Origin: a gamma proteobacterium HdN1
Lineage (GTDB): Bacteria; Pseudomonadota; Gammaproteobacteria; Pseudomonadales; Ketobacteraceae
Reading direction: 5' to 3'
Length of the DNA stretch: 64,000 nt
Assembly (NCBI GenBank): GCA_000198515.1
Contig: FP929140.1
Coordinates: 3,756,527-3,820,526 of the forward strand
Position 1 is the stretch's first letter, and each line of letters starts with the position of its first letter. Below, piece by piece: positions 46,169 through 54,470 of the stretch. The position numbers were made by a program, and so were the translations under genes. Below the pieces are notes generated by a model. The model had not been told where the DNA came from. It was given only the letters and a program-made list of their open reading frames with translations, and made no database searches.

Positions 46169-47615
46169 TGTTCTTTGCACTCAATACCGCTTCACCTAAT
46201 TTGGTTAGCTTGTATTTTTGTAGGCGGCTGTTGGGTTTTTCGGGGAGTGTCATTTCAATCAGGCCAGCTTCAAGGGCTGGGGCTAAATATAGTTTTACAA
46301 AATTGGCACGGCTTGAAAGCTCTAGCCCTTTCATGAGCTCTGTTCGAGTGGCTTCGCTCCCCACGGTGGTAATAAGTCTAAGCATCTCTATGGCGACTTG
46401 TCCTGTGACTTGTCCTGTGACTTGTCCTGTGACGTTGATCCCTGCCTCAGCTTGAGAGATTTCTTGCCCTATAGGCTGCGGCCTCGTAATAAGCACTCGA
46501 AATTCATTACCGTTTTTGTGATCTTGAAATTCGATTTGCGGCCATGCGTCGAGCGCCCTGTTAATGCCGCTACCTAACCCGCGAAAAGGCATAAGTTGGG
46601 CAGCATGTTCGCTCAAAACTGGATTGCGGCGTTTTGTCTTCCCCTGCTTTATTTCTTCGGTGGAAAGGTTGTCGGGCAAGTGACCTGGGCTAATAATCTC
46701 GATACGGTTTCGAAACACTAAGATGCGTATAGACGCACTATCGAAATAGTCGCGGTGCATAAGGGCATTTACCAATAACTCTTCAATCACTACTGGTGGT
46801 ATTTCTAATTCACCAAGCGTATTAAAACCCCGATTATTTTGCACGTGGTGTAAATTACGCTTGATAAAAGCAAATGCATTTTGGTATTGCTGGGGCAGCG
46901 TGCCATAAATGTCTTCGCTGTCTTGATAGTTTAAGTCTGAAATAGAGTTCCCATAAAACGCAACGGCTTTAATCATGCACACGGGGAGCCAGCGTTGTGG
47001 ATGTTTGGCAAATAGTAAAGCGCCTGCAACGGATAGGTGATTGTTCTTTGCGAGGCCCATGTTGCTTAATGTGGTAGTAAGAGGTTCGAGCGATTGGTTG
47101 CCAAAGCGTTTCTGGAAGTAGGTACAAAAAGTCTCTTTGTTGAGATCATCTAACGTGCTTTCTGGGATGGCAAGGGTATCTGCTTGAACCAGCCCAGCGT
47201 TTAAAAACATGCGTTGTAGCTCTTCACGCGATGTTACGTGACGCTTATCGGAGCCGCTTTTAACCCACACGCGGCCTTGAGAATCCATATAGGGTTTGTT
47301 TAAGCCTTCGGGGGCTGTTACCACACCAACGATGCCGTTGTTCGTATTGATGTTCTCTGTGCTTGGGTTTATGGGAGGGCGTATGTTGTTGCTCGCAGCA
47401 TTACTAATTTGCTGGTTTAGTTTGCGCACCTGTTCGGGGCTTAAGCCCGCGATGGTACCGTCATCTTCAACACCGATCAATATTTTCCCGCCTGCGCTGT
47501 TAGAAAAGGCAACTAGCTCTGCGCTTAGACTGTTTTCGTGGCTGATTTCGCGCTTGAATTGATGGTTGCTGTCTTCACCACTAATAATGATGGCTTGTAG
47601 TGTTTGTAAATCCAT
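46161..47615 (-). CDS. AlbA_2/Schlafen-type putative ATP-binding protein
   Basis: 484 aa. The N-terminal AlbA_2 domain (NHQFKREISHENSLSAELVAF, then GGKILIGVEDDGTIAGL) is typical of the divergent Schlafen-like group, and a HATPase_c_4 region follows (VIEELLVNALMHRDYFDSAS). Near the C-terminus TGQV is repeated three times, then a winged-helix-like tail. Such proteins are often called RecG-like or transcriptional regulators; the role is uncertain and may be defence. It follows Fic by 1 base and overlaps the GT4 gene. Confidence 0.8.
   Translation of the reverse strand: MDLQTLQAIIISGEDSNHQFKREISHENSLSAELVAFSNSAGGKILIGVEDDGTIAGLSPEQVRKLNQQISNAASNNIRPPINPSTENINTNNGIVGVVTAPEGLNKPYMDSQGRVWVKSGSDKRHVTSREELQRMFLNAGLVQADTLAIPESTLDDLNKETFCTYFQKRFGNQSLEPLTTTLSNMGLAKNNHLSVAGALLFAKHPQRWLPVCMIKAVAFYGNSISDLNYQDSEDIYGTLPQQYQNAFAFIKRNLHHVQNNRGFNTLGELEIPPVVIEELLVNALMHRDYFDSASIRILVFRNRIEIISPGHLPDNLSTEEIKQGKTKRRNPVLSEHAAQLMPFRGLGSGINRALDAWPQIEFQDHKNGNEFRVLITRPQPIGQEISQAEAGINVTGQVTGQVTGQVAIEMLRLITTVGSEATRTELMKGLELSSRANFVKLYLAPALEAGLIEMTLPEKPNSRLQKYKLTKLGEAVLSAKNNG
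46395..46430 (-). repeat. Three 12-bp tandem repeats encoding TGQV
   Basis: GACTTGTCCTGT occurs three times in a row inside the AlbA_2 gene. Each unit adds four residues in frame, so copy-number change would not break the gene. Confidence 0.85.
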
Positions 47616-47616
47616 T

Positions 47617-48294
47617 CTAGGTGGTCACCATATTCTTAATCGCTTCAGCATCCGGGTGGCACCTTGCGAGAAAATCCATCATCTCGGTGGCGTCTTTCGA
47701 GAGATAAAAACGCACCATCTTCTCGTTGAACTCATGCACTTTGGCAGCGGCCACGCTGATCGCGTCGATCCCGTGCGACATGAGTACGCCGTTCATCATG
47801 AAACGCGAGGTGCGCTTGTTGCCGTCAAAAAAGAACTGTTGCAAGGCTCCGAACAGGAAAAACGCCGTTGCCCGCTCGAATGGCTCGCACGCTTGTAGGG
47901 CGGTCACACCTTCACTAAACTGGCCTTCGCCACGCAACACTCCCCACTCCAAGGCTTCCTTGCGAGCGACGATGCTGTGCAGTTCGATAAATACGGTCTT
48001 GGTGAGCGCGAACTGGCCGCGCTTCACCATCTCCAGAAGGCGCTTGGAGCTTTCCGCAAGGTTCAGGACTTGCTCTTGATCGGAAATCTTCCGCCCGCCA
48101 ACCGTTATGCCATCCAGTAGTGTCTTGACCTCTGGGAAGGTGAAGGGGTTGCCTTCGAGTACCGACGCATCCCAGACGAACTCAGGGAGCATCTTATAAA
48201 AGCGGAAACAAACCCGCTCGATCGAGTGGGGCGGGGTGGAAGTCGGCACTGCAGACCTGTCCCAGCGAAAGCCGAGCGCATCAAAGAGAGTCAT
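47617..48294 (-). CDS. Fic-domain protein with altered active site
   Basis: 225 aa. An inhibitory-helix-like DASVLEGNPFTFPEVKTLL precedes the Fic core, and the core reads ALQQFFFDGNKRTSRFMMNG. The Fic consensus is HxFx(D/E)GN; here the His is replaced by Gln (QFFFDGNKR), while the D-G-N-K-R part remains. AMP transfer needs the His, so the protein may lack normal activity or use a different chemistry. It is 31 bases after vapC and one base before the AlbA_2 gene on the same strand. Confidence 0.85.
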   Translation of the reverse strand: MTLFDALGFRWDRSAVPTSTPPHSIERVCFRFYKMLPEFVWDASVLEGNPFTFPEVKTLLDGITVGGRKISDQEQVLNLAESSKRLLEMVKRGQFALTKTVFIELHSIVARKEALEWGVLRGEGQFSEGVTALQACEPFERATAFFLFGALQQFFFDGNKRTSRFMMNGVLMSHGIDAISVAAAKVHEFNEKMVRFYLSKDATEMMDFLARCHPDAEAIKNMVTT

Positions 48295-48325
48295 ATCGGA
48301 GTACCTATCAAATCAACCTAGCCGG

Positions 48326-48730
48326 CTATCTTTCCAGCCAGTTCTCTACGTTGAGGCCACGGATGCGACTGAATTCGCGCGTGTTGTCCGTCACTAGTGT
48401 GAGGCCGAGCGCATGGGCGTGCGCGGCGATCAGCAGATCGTTCATGTCGATAGGCTGGCCAGCCGCCTCTAGCTCAATGCGGATGCCGCCATATTCAACG
48501 TCAGCCGGAATATCCAGCGGCAGCACCGGGATGGTTTCAAGGATGCCCTCCACCTTGGCGAGCAACTTGGGCGACCTCTTCTTTGCACAGCCATAGCGGA
48601 GCTCGGATGCGACGATGATGCTGGTGAAAATCTCCTTCGGCCCGACTTGCTCAATACGGCATGCGGCAGGCCCAGCCGGGTTGCGGATTAGGTCGCTGAG
48701 AATGTTCGTGTCCAGCAGGTATCCGCTCAA
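48326..48730 (-). CDS. vapC: VapC PIN-domain ribonuclease toxin
   Basis: 134 aa. The acidic PIN residues appear in YLLDTNILSDLIRN, VASELRYGCAKK, DMNDLLIAAHAHALGL and VTDNTREFSRI. VapC toxins cleave tRNA or rRNA. It overlaps vapB by 4 bases. Confidence 0.93.
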   Translation of the reverse strand: MSGYLLDTNILSDLIRNPAGPAACRIEQVGPKEIFTSIIVASELRYGCAKKRSPKLLAKVEGILETIPVLPLDIPADVEYGGIRIELEAAGQPIDMNDLLIAAHAHALGLTLVTDNTREFSRIRGLNVENWLER

Positions 48731-48999
48731 AATAGGTCCTCCGGTTTGGCGGGCATGTCGTCAATGGCCGGCAGCTGGTCTTCTACCCCAAGCGGCGCTT
48801 CCTTCCTCCACTCGGCCAGTAGCTCGACGATATTTGTTGGCCTGGTTACTGGCTCGATGATGAGTTTGTTGCCTTCGCGGTGGATCATTACACGATCCCC
48901 AGGCAATTCGAACTCCACAGGAATCCGCACCGCTTGGCTGCGGTTGTTGCGAAATAACTTGGCCTCTTTGGGCCGAGATGGGGTTGATGGAGTAGGCAT
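48727..48999 (-). CDS. vapB: VapB antitoxin
   Basis: 90 aa. AKLFRNNRSQAVRIPVEFELPGDRV is the AbrB/MazE-type swapped-hairpin DNA-binding segment of VapB, and the C-terminal tail after residue 55 would wrap VapC. First gene of the pair; the -10-like AT-rich stretch around 49005-49030 could be its promoter. Confidence 0.92.
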   Translation of the reverse strand: MPTPSTPSRPKEAKLFRNNRSQAVRIPVEFELPGDRVMIHREGNKLIIEPVTRPTNIVELLAEWRKEAPLGVEDQLPAIDDMPAKPEDLF

Positions 49000-49110
49000 A
49001 GCTATATGTCAGAGTGTATATGCCGGTTTGTATCGCGTCAATTTGGCGATTTAAGCTGGGGGAGGGTGTCAAGGGGCGATTACGCATAAAGCCATCTTTT
49101 CCATTTGAGT

Positions 49111-49131
49111 GATACGGCAGATCGCCGTATC
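49111..49131 (+). promoter_or_regulatory. Operator-like palindrome before tacA-type gene
   Basis: GATACGGC and GCCGTATC form perfect 8-bp arms around AGATC, 22 bases before the start codon at 49154. The position fits autoregulation by the RHH antitoxin. Confidence 0.55.
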
Positions 49132-49153
49132 CATCTCAGAGGAGGATACCGCT

Positions 49154-49318
49154 ATGCCATCAACCACTCCCACCGCTCGTTTGGAGGCCAGAATCAGCCG
49201 CGATTTGCACGCCATGCTCAAGCGGGCTGCTGAACTACAAGGGCGCACCATGACTGATTTCGTAGTTGCGGCGGTGCAAGATGCTGCGCAGCGTGCCATT
49301 GAGCAGGCAGGATATTGA
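49154..49318 (+). pseudogene. Truncated DUF1778 (TacA-type) antitoxin
   Basis: 54 aa. TARLEARISRDLHAMLKRAAELQGRTMTDF is the RHH start of DUF1778 antitoxins (normally about 90 aa), but the frame ends at AAQRAIEQAGY, before the toxin-binding tail. No GNAT toxin of the TacT type follows. GAGGAGG precedes the start. The sequence after the stop codon shows no antitoxin tail in other frames. Confidence 0.7.
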
Positions 49319-49443
49319 TTTCGAAGCCGCAATTGGACAGCCCGTGCCCCGATTCCCTATGGTAGAATTTCAAAGAACAGAGGCGATACCGACCCCAAGG
49401 CGTGATGCAAGAACCACTTACTGGCAAAGCAAGGTTGGCATAG

Positions 49444-50196
49444 ATGTCAAACGCACAACGCTTTTCCCAAATTGACCGGCTGAAAGCGAAACTGGACTCA
49501 TACCGCCCATTATCTGCGGCAGTGTTGGCTAATTTGCACGAAAACCTAGTGCTTAATTGGACGTACCACAGCAACGCCATAGAGGGAAATACGCTCACCC
49601 TAAAAGAAACCAAAGTCGCGCTAGAAGGCATTACGGTGGGTGGTAAAACACTGCGTGAACACTTCGAAGTCATTAATCACCGCGAAGCCATTTTGTTTTT
49701 AGAAGAACAAGTGCAAAACAAAACGCCTATTAGCGAATGGCTGATTAAATCACTACATCAGTTGGTGCTTAAAAATATCGACAACGACAACGCTGGGCAA
49801 TATCGCCGCAATAACGTAATCATCAGCGGAGCAGAGCACACACCAACCGATGCGGTCCAGGTACCTGAGCAAATGCAGCAGTTCGTGGCATGGGCAACGC
49901 AGCAGGCACCAAACTTGCACCCAGTGGAAGCCGCCGCCCGTATTCATGGCGAGCTAGTAAAAATACATCCCTTTATTGATGGTAACGGACGTACCTCACG
50001 ATTGTTAATGAATCTAGTGATGATGCAAGCAGGCTTGCCCGCCACTGTCATTACCGTTGAGCAACGCTTAGATTACTACCAAGCCCTTGATACCGCCCAC
50101 ATCACAGGTGATTACCAACCGTTTATTGAGCTAGTGTGCCAAGCGGCAACGAAAAGTTTTGCACCCTACTGGTGGGCGCTTGGTGTGAAGGAGTAG
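49444..50196 (+). CDS. Fic-family protein, class II, intact active site
   Basis: 250 aa. The inhibitory motif is in YHSNAIEGNTLTLKETK (S-x-x-x-E-G-N), and the catalytic loop HPFIDGNGRTSRLLMN is complete with His. Such proteins AMPylate targets or themselves; the target is unknown. The gene is followed by attC A, so it may have been the cassette immediately upstream, but a matching cassette start was not found. Confidence 0.9.
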   Translation: MSNAQRFSQIDRLKAKLDSYRPLSAAVLANLHENLVLNWTYHSNAIEGNTLTLKETKVALEGITVGGKTLREHFEVINHREAILFLEEQVQNKTPISEWLIKSLHQLVLKNIDNDNAGQYRRNNVIISGAEHTPTDAVQVPEQMQQFVAWATQQAPNLHPVEAAARIHGELVKIHPFIDGNGRTSRLLMNLVMMQAGLPATVITVEQRLDYYQALDTAHITGDYQPFIELVCQAATKSFAPYWWALGVKE

Positions 50197-50237
50197 TGAA
50201 TTGGCTGTTAGGCCCAAAGGGCACCACACAAAGGCGC

Positions 50238-50308
50238 CACTAACAAGTCACAACACTTGCACGCAAGCGTGCGCGGACGTCGCTGCGCGCCGCCGGTGTG
50301 CGCTGCGT
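50238..50308 (+). repeat. attC site A, left part (split by intron)
   Basis: It begins with R'' box CACTAAC followed by AAGTCACAAC, has several short inverted repeats, and ends CTGCGT at the intron boundary. The missing end TATGC lies at 52153-52157; rejoined it would read GCGTTATGC with R' box GTTATGC. Confidence 0.75.
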
Positions 50309-52152
50309 GTGTGCCAGGCATGGCAGTTAACTCGTCGGGTGAAAGTCCCGATACCAGGTATTCGCAGAGCCGAAGGTTAGCCAAAGGGCAAGGGCGTCAT
50401 CGCGAGGTGAGGTCTAAAGGAAGCCCACGGCAAAATCGCGGGGCGATGAACAAAAACCGGATATGAGGTGTGACATGAGCGGGGCGTATGGGCACGTGAC
50501 CATCAAGCCCTCCATCTGCAATTGGCTTGTGTTTTATAAATCCGGCGCCTACGCGAGGAACGTTAACTGTCTTACCCTGGGAGATCTGCTTTGTGTTAAC
50601 GGACTAACTGAGGGTGAAGAGATTCACTTGATCGCAAAGTAGAAGTCAGCAGAGAGAATAGTACCGGTGATTACTCGGTTAGTTGAAAAAAATAGCCGTG
50701 CATGTCTAAGGGAAGGCTCGAACGATGGTGAGGCGATGTGGGAAGGCGGGGTTTAGGTAAGGCATCCGAAATTGAAAAGGGATGAAACACAAACCGGAAA
50801 ATTCATGACATCAGACCTCAATTTATCTTTATCACTCTTGGAGCGCGCCCTAGAAAAGGAAAATCTTCAGCGCGCGTTCAACCAAGTGGTACGCAACAAA
50901 GGCGCTCCCGGAATAGACGGCATGCCCGTCGAAGATCTGGAAAGCCACTTGCGGCATCACTGGCCAACGCTCCGACAATCATTACTCGATGGAACCTACC
51001 AACCCAAACCGGTAAAACGGGTTGAAATACCCAAAGGCGACGGCACTAAGCGCGCACTTGGAATTCCGACCGTGATCGACCGGTTTGTGCAGCAAATCAT
51101 AGCGCAAGCACTTTCAGCGTTATGGGAGCCGCACTTCCACCCCAGCAGTTTTGGTTTTCGCCCAGCACGCTCGGCACAACAAGCGGTAAAATACGTGCAA
51201 ACGTTACAACGCGAGAAGTACGAGTGGGTCGTCGATCTCGATCTGAAATCCTTCTTCGATGAAGTGAATCACGATCGTTTAATCGCGCGACTGAAAACCA
51301 GAGTTGAAGACAAAGTCCTGTTGCGATTGATCAACAAATTCCTGCATGCGGGAATTAATGCAAACGGGATATTGTTACGAAGTGAGAAAGGGGTGCCGCA
51401 AGGAGGCCCGCTCTCACCGATTCTGGCCAATATCGTACTGGACGAACTAGATTGGGAATTGGAACATAGAGGGCATAAATTCGCACGCTATGCTGATGAC
51501 TGCAATATCATGGTCAAAAGCAAGGCGGCAGGCGAACGAGTAATGAAAAGTATCCGGCGCTTTCTTGAAACGACACTTCGGCTCAGGGTGAACGACCAGA
51601 AAAGCGCGGTGGATCGTCCGACAAAACGAAATTTCCTTGGATTTACATTTAGCGCGCACTCGCAACGCATTAAAGTGAGCGATAAGTCATTATCCAGACT
51701 TCGGGATAAGGTGAGAGTGCTCACCCGACGGACGCGTGGGCACACATTTGAAACCATTATTGCAGAGCTGACCTTTTACCTGCTTGGTTGGAAAGCATAC
51801 TTCGGCTTGGCTGAAGTATTGAGCCCGCTACGCGATGTGGATAAATGGATACGAAGGAAATTACGGTGCTATCTGTGGAAGCAATGGGGTCAAAGTGGAT
51901 ATCGTAAACTCAGACGCCATGGCGTCAGCGTGGAACTGGCGTGGAATACCTCTAAGTCGGCCCACGGCCCGTGGCGCTTGAGCAACAGCCCCGCATTGAC
52001 GCAGGCACTACCGAGAAAGTACTTTAAAGGCATTGGGCTGCCGGAATTGGCAGGGGGATAAAGTAAATCAACCAACGAACCGCCGTGGTACGTGATCCGT
52101 ATGCCCGGTGGTGTGGGAGGGGTGGCGCTGCGAGGCGCCCCTCTATCCCGAT
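50309..52152 (+). mobile_element. Group II intron (probable class C, in attC), full length
   Basis: About 1844 bases. It starts GTGTGCCAGGCATGG (GUGYG-type 5' end) and ends with a domain V-like hairpin starting GAACCGCCGTGG near 52077, then domain VI with CTCTATCCCGAT at the 3' end. The 5' exon ends GCGT and the 3' exon begins TATGC, so it interrupts an attC R' box. The encoded RT/maturase has no endonuclease domain. The first 863 bases, up to 51171, are repeated at 61492-62354. Confidence 0.9.
50805..52061 (+). CDS. ltrA: Group II intron reverse transcriptase/maturase
   Basis: 418 aa. Palm motifs: RAFNQVVRNKGAPGIDGM, GTKRALGIPTVIDRFVQQ, SFFDEVNHDRL, GVPQGGPLSPILANIVLDEL and the catalytic ARYADDCNIMVKS. 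A maturase (X) region follows, with RNFLGFTFS. There is no C-terminal H-N-H endonuclease, consistent with class C. The ATG at 50805 fits the family; an upstream TTG at 50772 is less likely. Confidence 0.95.
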   Translation: MTSDLNLSLSLLERALEKENLQRAFNQVVRNKGAPGIDGMPVEDLESHLRHHWPTLRQSLLDGTYQPKPVKRVEIPKGDGTKRALGIPTVIDRFVQQIIAQALSALWEPHFHPSSFGFRPARSAQQAVKYVQTLQREKYEWVVDLDLKSFFDEVNHDRLIARLKTRVEDKVLLRLINKFLHAGINANGILLRSEKGVPQGGPLSPILANIVLDELDWELEHRGHKFARYADDCNIMVKSKAAGERVMKSIRRFLETTLRLRVNDQKSAVDRPTKRNFLGFTFSAHSQRIKVSDKSLSRLRDKVRVLTRRTRGHTFETIIAELTFYLLGWKAYFGLAEVLSPLRDVDKWIRRKLRCYLWKQWGQSGYRKLRRHGVSVELAWNTSKSAHGPWRLSNSPALTQALPRKYFKGIGLPELAGG

Positions 52153-52177
52153 TATGCTCTTATGAATAGGAAGCCTT

Positions 52178-52870
52178 ATGCGTGTTTGGGATTTATCTCC
52201 CGGTTATTTAAATCGAGGTAGTCTTTTAGGAGAGCATCGTGAGCTACATGGCCTGCGATCAATACTCTTGAACAATAAAAAGGGATATTCCAAGCATCCT
52301 GAAACTGTTCGTTGGGTGAACTGTTTGTCCGGGCTTGATCGTCGTCACGATCAACTAGTAGCAGAGATGCGGATAAGGGGCTATGTTGACCGGACTCCAG
52401 TAGAACAGCATAAAGAAGTCCAATGGCCTGAGTGCTTTGTAACCGAACCTTTCGAGCAAATATCCTTACTTAAGAGTAAGTATATAAATAAACCAAGTGG
52501 CCGAATTCCTTTGCCGAAATCTGTTCAGGAACTTTGGGCACAACACAAGTATTCTGTTATGGCGCGGGATTATAATGAGTACCGCTCTATTGGCAAGAGA
52601 GTTGCCGCAACCAAGTCATCTACGAGTTTATCTTCGCTGGCAAAAGATTTGGTTTTACTGATTCGCCAAGAGCCTCCGTACGGCCAAATGATCAATTCAA
52701 TCGAACATATGTGGGGGTACGTATCATCTTACGCATCCCTAGAAGAGAGGCAGGCATCAAAACAAGGCGCGCTTGAGCTATACAACACCATCTCCACAAT
52801 TGCCTTTCGTGTGGAAGAACAGTATTTATTGCATTCAACAGCATTGAGCGAGCTACACGTTTATATTTAA
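52178..52870 (+). CDS. Cassette gene: pyrimidine-dimer DNA glycosylase/DUF1722 fusion-like protein
   Basis: 230 aa. The first 75 residues (MRVWDLSPGYLNRGSLLGEH, then NKKGYSKHPETVRW and AEMRIRGYVDRTP) resemble the Pyr_excise family of UV-damage glycosylases. The rest, with QELWAQHKYSVMARDYNEYR and IGKRVAATK, resembles DUF1722 (YbgA-like). It begins 25 bases after the cassette boundary at 52153, with GGAAG before the ATG, and its stop touches attC B. Repair of DNA photoproducts is inference. Confidence 0.7.
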   Translation: MRVWDLSPGYLNRGSLLGEHRELHGLRSILLNNKKGYSKHPETVRWVNCLSGLDRRHDQLVAEMRIRGYVDRTPVEQHKEVQWPECFVTEPFEQISLLKSKYINKPSGRIPLPKSVQELWAQHKYSVMARDYNEYRSIGKRVAATKSSTSLSSLAKDLVLLIRQEPPYGQMINSIEHMWGYVSSYASLEERQASKQGALELYNTISTIAFRVEEQYLLHSTALSELHVYI

Positions 52871-52939
52871 GCATAACAAGTGGCTGCTGTGGATTGCCTT
52901 CCGCTTCGCTCTAGGCAACCACAGAGCCAGGCGTTAGCC
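52871..52939 (+). repeat. attC site B
   Basis: R'' GCATAAC (52871-52877) and R' GTTAGCC (52933-52939), 69 bp apart in total, with an imperfect inverted repeat between them. R'' is the exact complement of GTTATGC at the start of the same cassette, as expected for a cassette that circularises. Confidence 0.9.
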
Positions 52940-52941
52940 AA

Positions 52942-53478
52942 ATGGGCACGAATATGGAAATCAGAGAAGCAACTGTTGAAGACGCGCTTTCGATTGCAAA
53001 TATCCATGCAGAGAGCTGGCGTAGGACCTACGGACAAGTACTTACATGGCATTACCTCGAACATGTAGCTCCGAGTGAGCGCGAGAGAATCTGGACGGAG
53101 AGGCTTTCAGAACCCAAGCCCGGTCAGTATGTACTCGTGGCACAAGTCGACGACGAGGTTATAGGCTTTGGGTGTGCGTTTTTAAACGGAATCAATGAGC
53201 TTGGGGCGTACCTAGATAATTTACACGTGGCGTTACCTCACCAGAGAGCGGGTGTCGGCAGGGCTCTCATACAGAAAATCGCACAGAAGTGCCAAGAGTC
53301 AGACCCGCATCGGGGTATGTGCCTGCTGGTGAATCAGGACAATGCTAATGCGCAGGCGTTTTACCTTCGGATAGGAGCAACCAATACTCGAACAGATGTA
53401 TGGAACGCGCCAGATGGTAGCGTCGTTCCAACCTACTGGTTCAGCTGGAATAATGTCGGAAGCTTGGCTCATGGCTAA
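52942..53478 (+). CDS. Cassette gene: GNAT acetyltransferase
   Basis: 178 aa. MEIREATVEDALSIANIHAE at the second Met, VLVAQVDDEVIGFGCAFL, then the acetyl-CoA P-loop HQRAGVGRALIQKIAQ (Q-x-x-G-x-G/A) and CLLVNQDNANAQAFYLRIGA identify a GNAT enzyme. Substrate unknown; cassette GNATs often modify drugs or small molecules. The start could be 52942 or 52954. Its stop lies in the next attC. Confidence 0.9.
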   Translation: MGTNMEIREATVEDALSIANIHAESWRRTYGQVLTWHYLEHVAPSERERIWTERLSEPKPGQYVLVAQVDDEVIGFGCAFLNGINELGAYLDNLHVALPHQRAGVGRALIQKIAQKCQESDPHRGMCLLVNQDNANAQAFYLRIGATNTRTDVWNAPDGSVVPTYWFSWNNVGSLAHG

Positions 53479-53553
53479 CAAGGGTAAGCACCCGAGCCAG
53501 TTTTGCTCCGGCTTCGCCTCCACAAAACCGGCCGGGTGTTACCGGCGTTAAGC
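53473..53553 (+). repeat. attC site C
   Basis: R'' GGCTAAC (53473-53479) and R' GTTAAGC (53547-53553), 81 bp. R'' is complementary to GTTAGCC, the start of the GNAT cassette. Confidence 0.9.
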
Positions 53554-53576
53554 TTACCAAGAATTCGGGAGGTTGC

Positions 53577-54143
53577 ATGGATATCACCAAACTATTGGCA
53601 TTATCTGGAAGTTTGAGAAGAGAGTCGTATAACTCGGCAGCAATTGAAGCCCTGAGTCTGTTATCTCCTGAAAATGTTGAGGTACATATATACAAGGATT
53701 TGGGAAATCTGCCACTGTTCAATCCTGACCTTGACGGTGAGGCTATTCCCGCCGTCAACAGGCTAAAAACGGCAATACGCGAGGCTCACGGATTGATAAT
53801 TGCCAGTCCAGAATATGCGCATGGCATCAGTGGCGTATTGAAGAATGCTTTGGACTGGTTGGTCTCTGGCGAGGAGTTCGTTTCTATACCTGTCGCACTC
53901 ATAAATACTTCTCCCAGAGCTTCTCATGCCCAAGCTGCTTTAAGAGAAGTGGTGACGACGATGTCGGGAATAATCGTGGAAAACGCCTGTGTTTCCATAC
54001 CACTTCTTGGTAGTGGTCTGGCATCGGACGGTATAGTCGAAGATATCAAGATGGCGGAGCAACTTTCACAAGGACTGTCTGAGTTCTGTGAAGTAATTCG
54101 AGCAATAGAACTTAACAAAGCAATGCACGCGACAAGCGCGTGA
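53577..54143 (+). CDS. Cassette gene: NAD(P)H-dependent FMN reductase
   Basis: 188 aa. LLALSGSLRRESYNSAAIEA is the flavodoxin-like phosphate-binding loop, and LIIASPEYAHGISGVLKNAL contains the family's PEY-x-H/G-G signature. Enzymes of this type (ChrR, ArsH-like) reduce quinones, azo dyes or metal species. GGAGG lies before the ATG. The last ten codons overlap attC D. Confidence 0.9.
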   Translation: MDITKLLALSGSLRRESYNSAAIEALSLLSPENVEVHIYKDLGNLPLFNPDLDGEAIPAVNRLKTAIREAHGLIIASPEYAHGISGVLKNALDWLVSGEEFVSIPVALINTSPRASHAQAALREVVTTMSGIIVENACVSIPLLGSGLASDGIVEDIKMAEQLSQGLSEFCEVIRAIELNKAMHATSA

Positions 54144-54158
54144 TGGCGAACGTTATAT
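54110..54158 (+). repeat. attC site D (short)
   Basis: R'' ACTTAAC (54110-54116) and R' GTTATAT (54152-54158), 49 bp, with CACGCG/CGCGTG pairing inside. R'' matches the cassette start GTTAAGC except one base. The site overlaps the FMN reductase stop and the ccdB stop on the other strand. Confidence 0.75.
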
Positions 54159-54470
54159 GCCTGAGATCACAAAATCCAACGCCGCAATAAAATCAGAGCG
54201 ATATTCAGATAAATCTGCGACACGTTTACCAAGCAGCTTTCTATCTATACCGGCAAGCTGCTGTGTAACGGCTACGTATTTCTTTGTGTCTATTTCCAAA
54301 ATTGGGCATAGTCGAGATATTGGTTTGTCGACCGTCGATAGTGGCGCAAGCGGTATCACAACGGTTGTTCGCAAATCGTCGAGCAGATTCGATTGAATAT
54401 CGACTAGAAAAGGAAAGGCCTTCTTGCTGCTCGGATTTGTATTTTGGTATACCGAAAACTGTACCATCAA
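54153..54470 (-). CDS. ccdB: Cassette gene: CcdB-like gyrase toxin
   Basis: 105 aa. FSVYQNTNPSSKKAFPFLVD, TTVVIPLAPLS and ADLSEYRSDFIAALDFVISGI at the C-terminus match CcdB, which poisons DNA gyrase; the final W-G-I-type end that contacts gyrase is here SGI. It overlaps ccdA by 4 bases and reads opposite to the other cassettes. Confidence 0.9.
   Translation of the reverse strand: MMVQFSVYQNTNPSSKKAFPFLVDIQSNLLDDLRTTVVIPLAPLSTVDKPISRLCPILEIDTKKYVAVTQQLAGIDRKLLGKRVADLSEYRSDFIAALDFVISGI

Noticed and set aside
50210-50225. GTTAGGC after the second Fic gene as an extra cassette boundary
   Set aside because: No complementary GCCTAAC box closes such a cassette, and attC A begins with CACTAAC instead.
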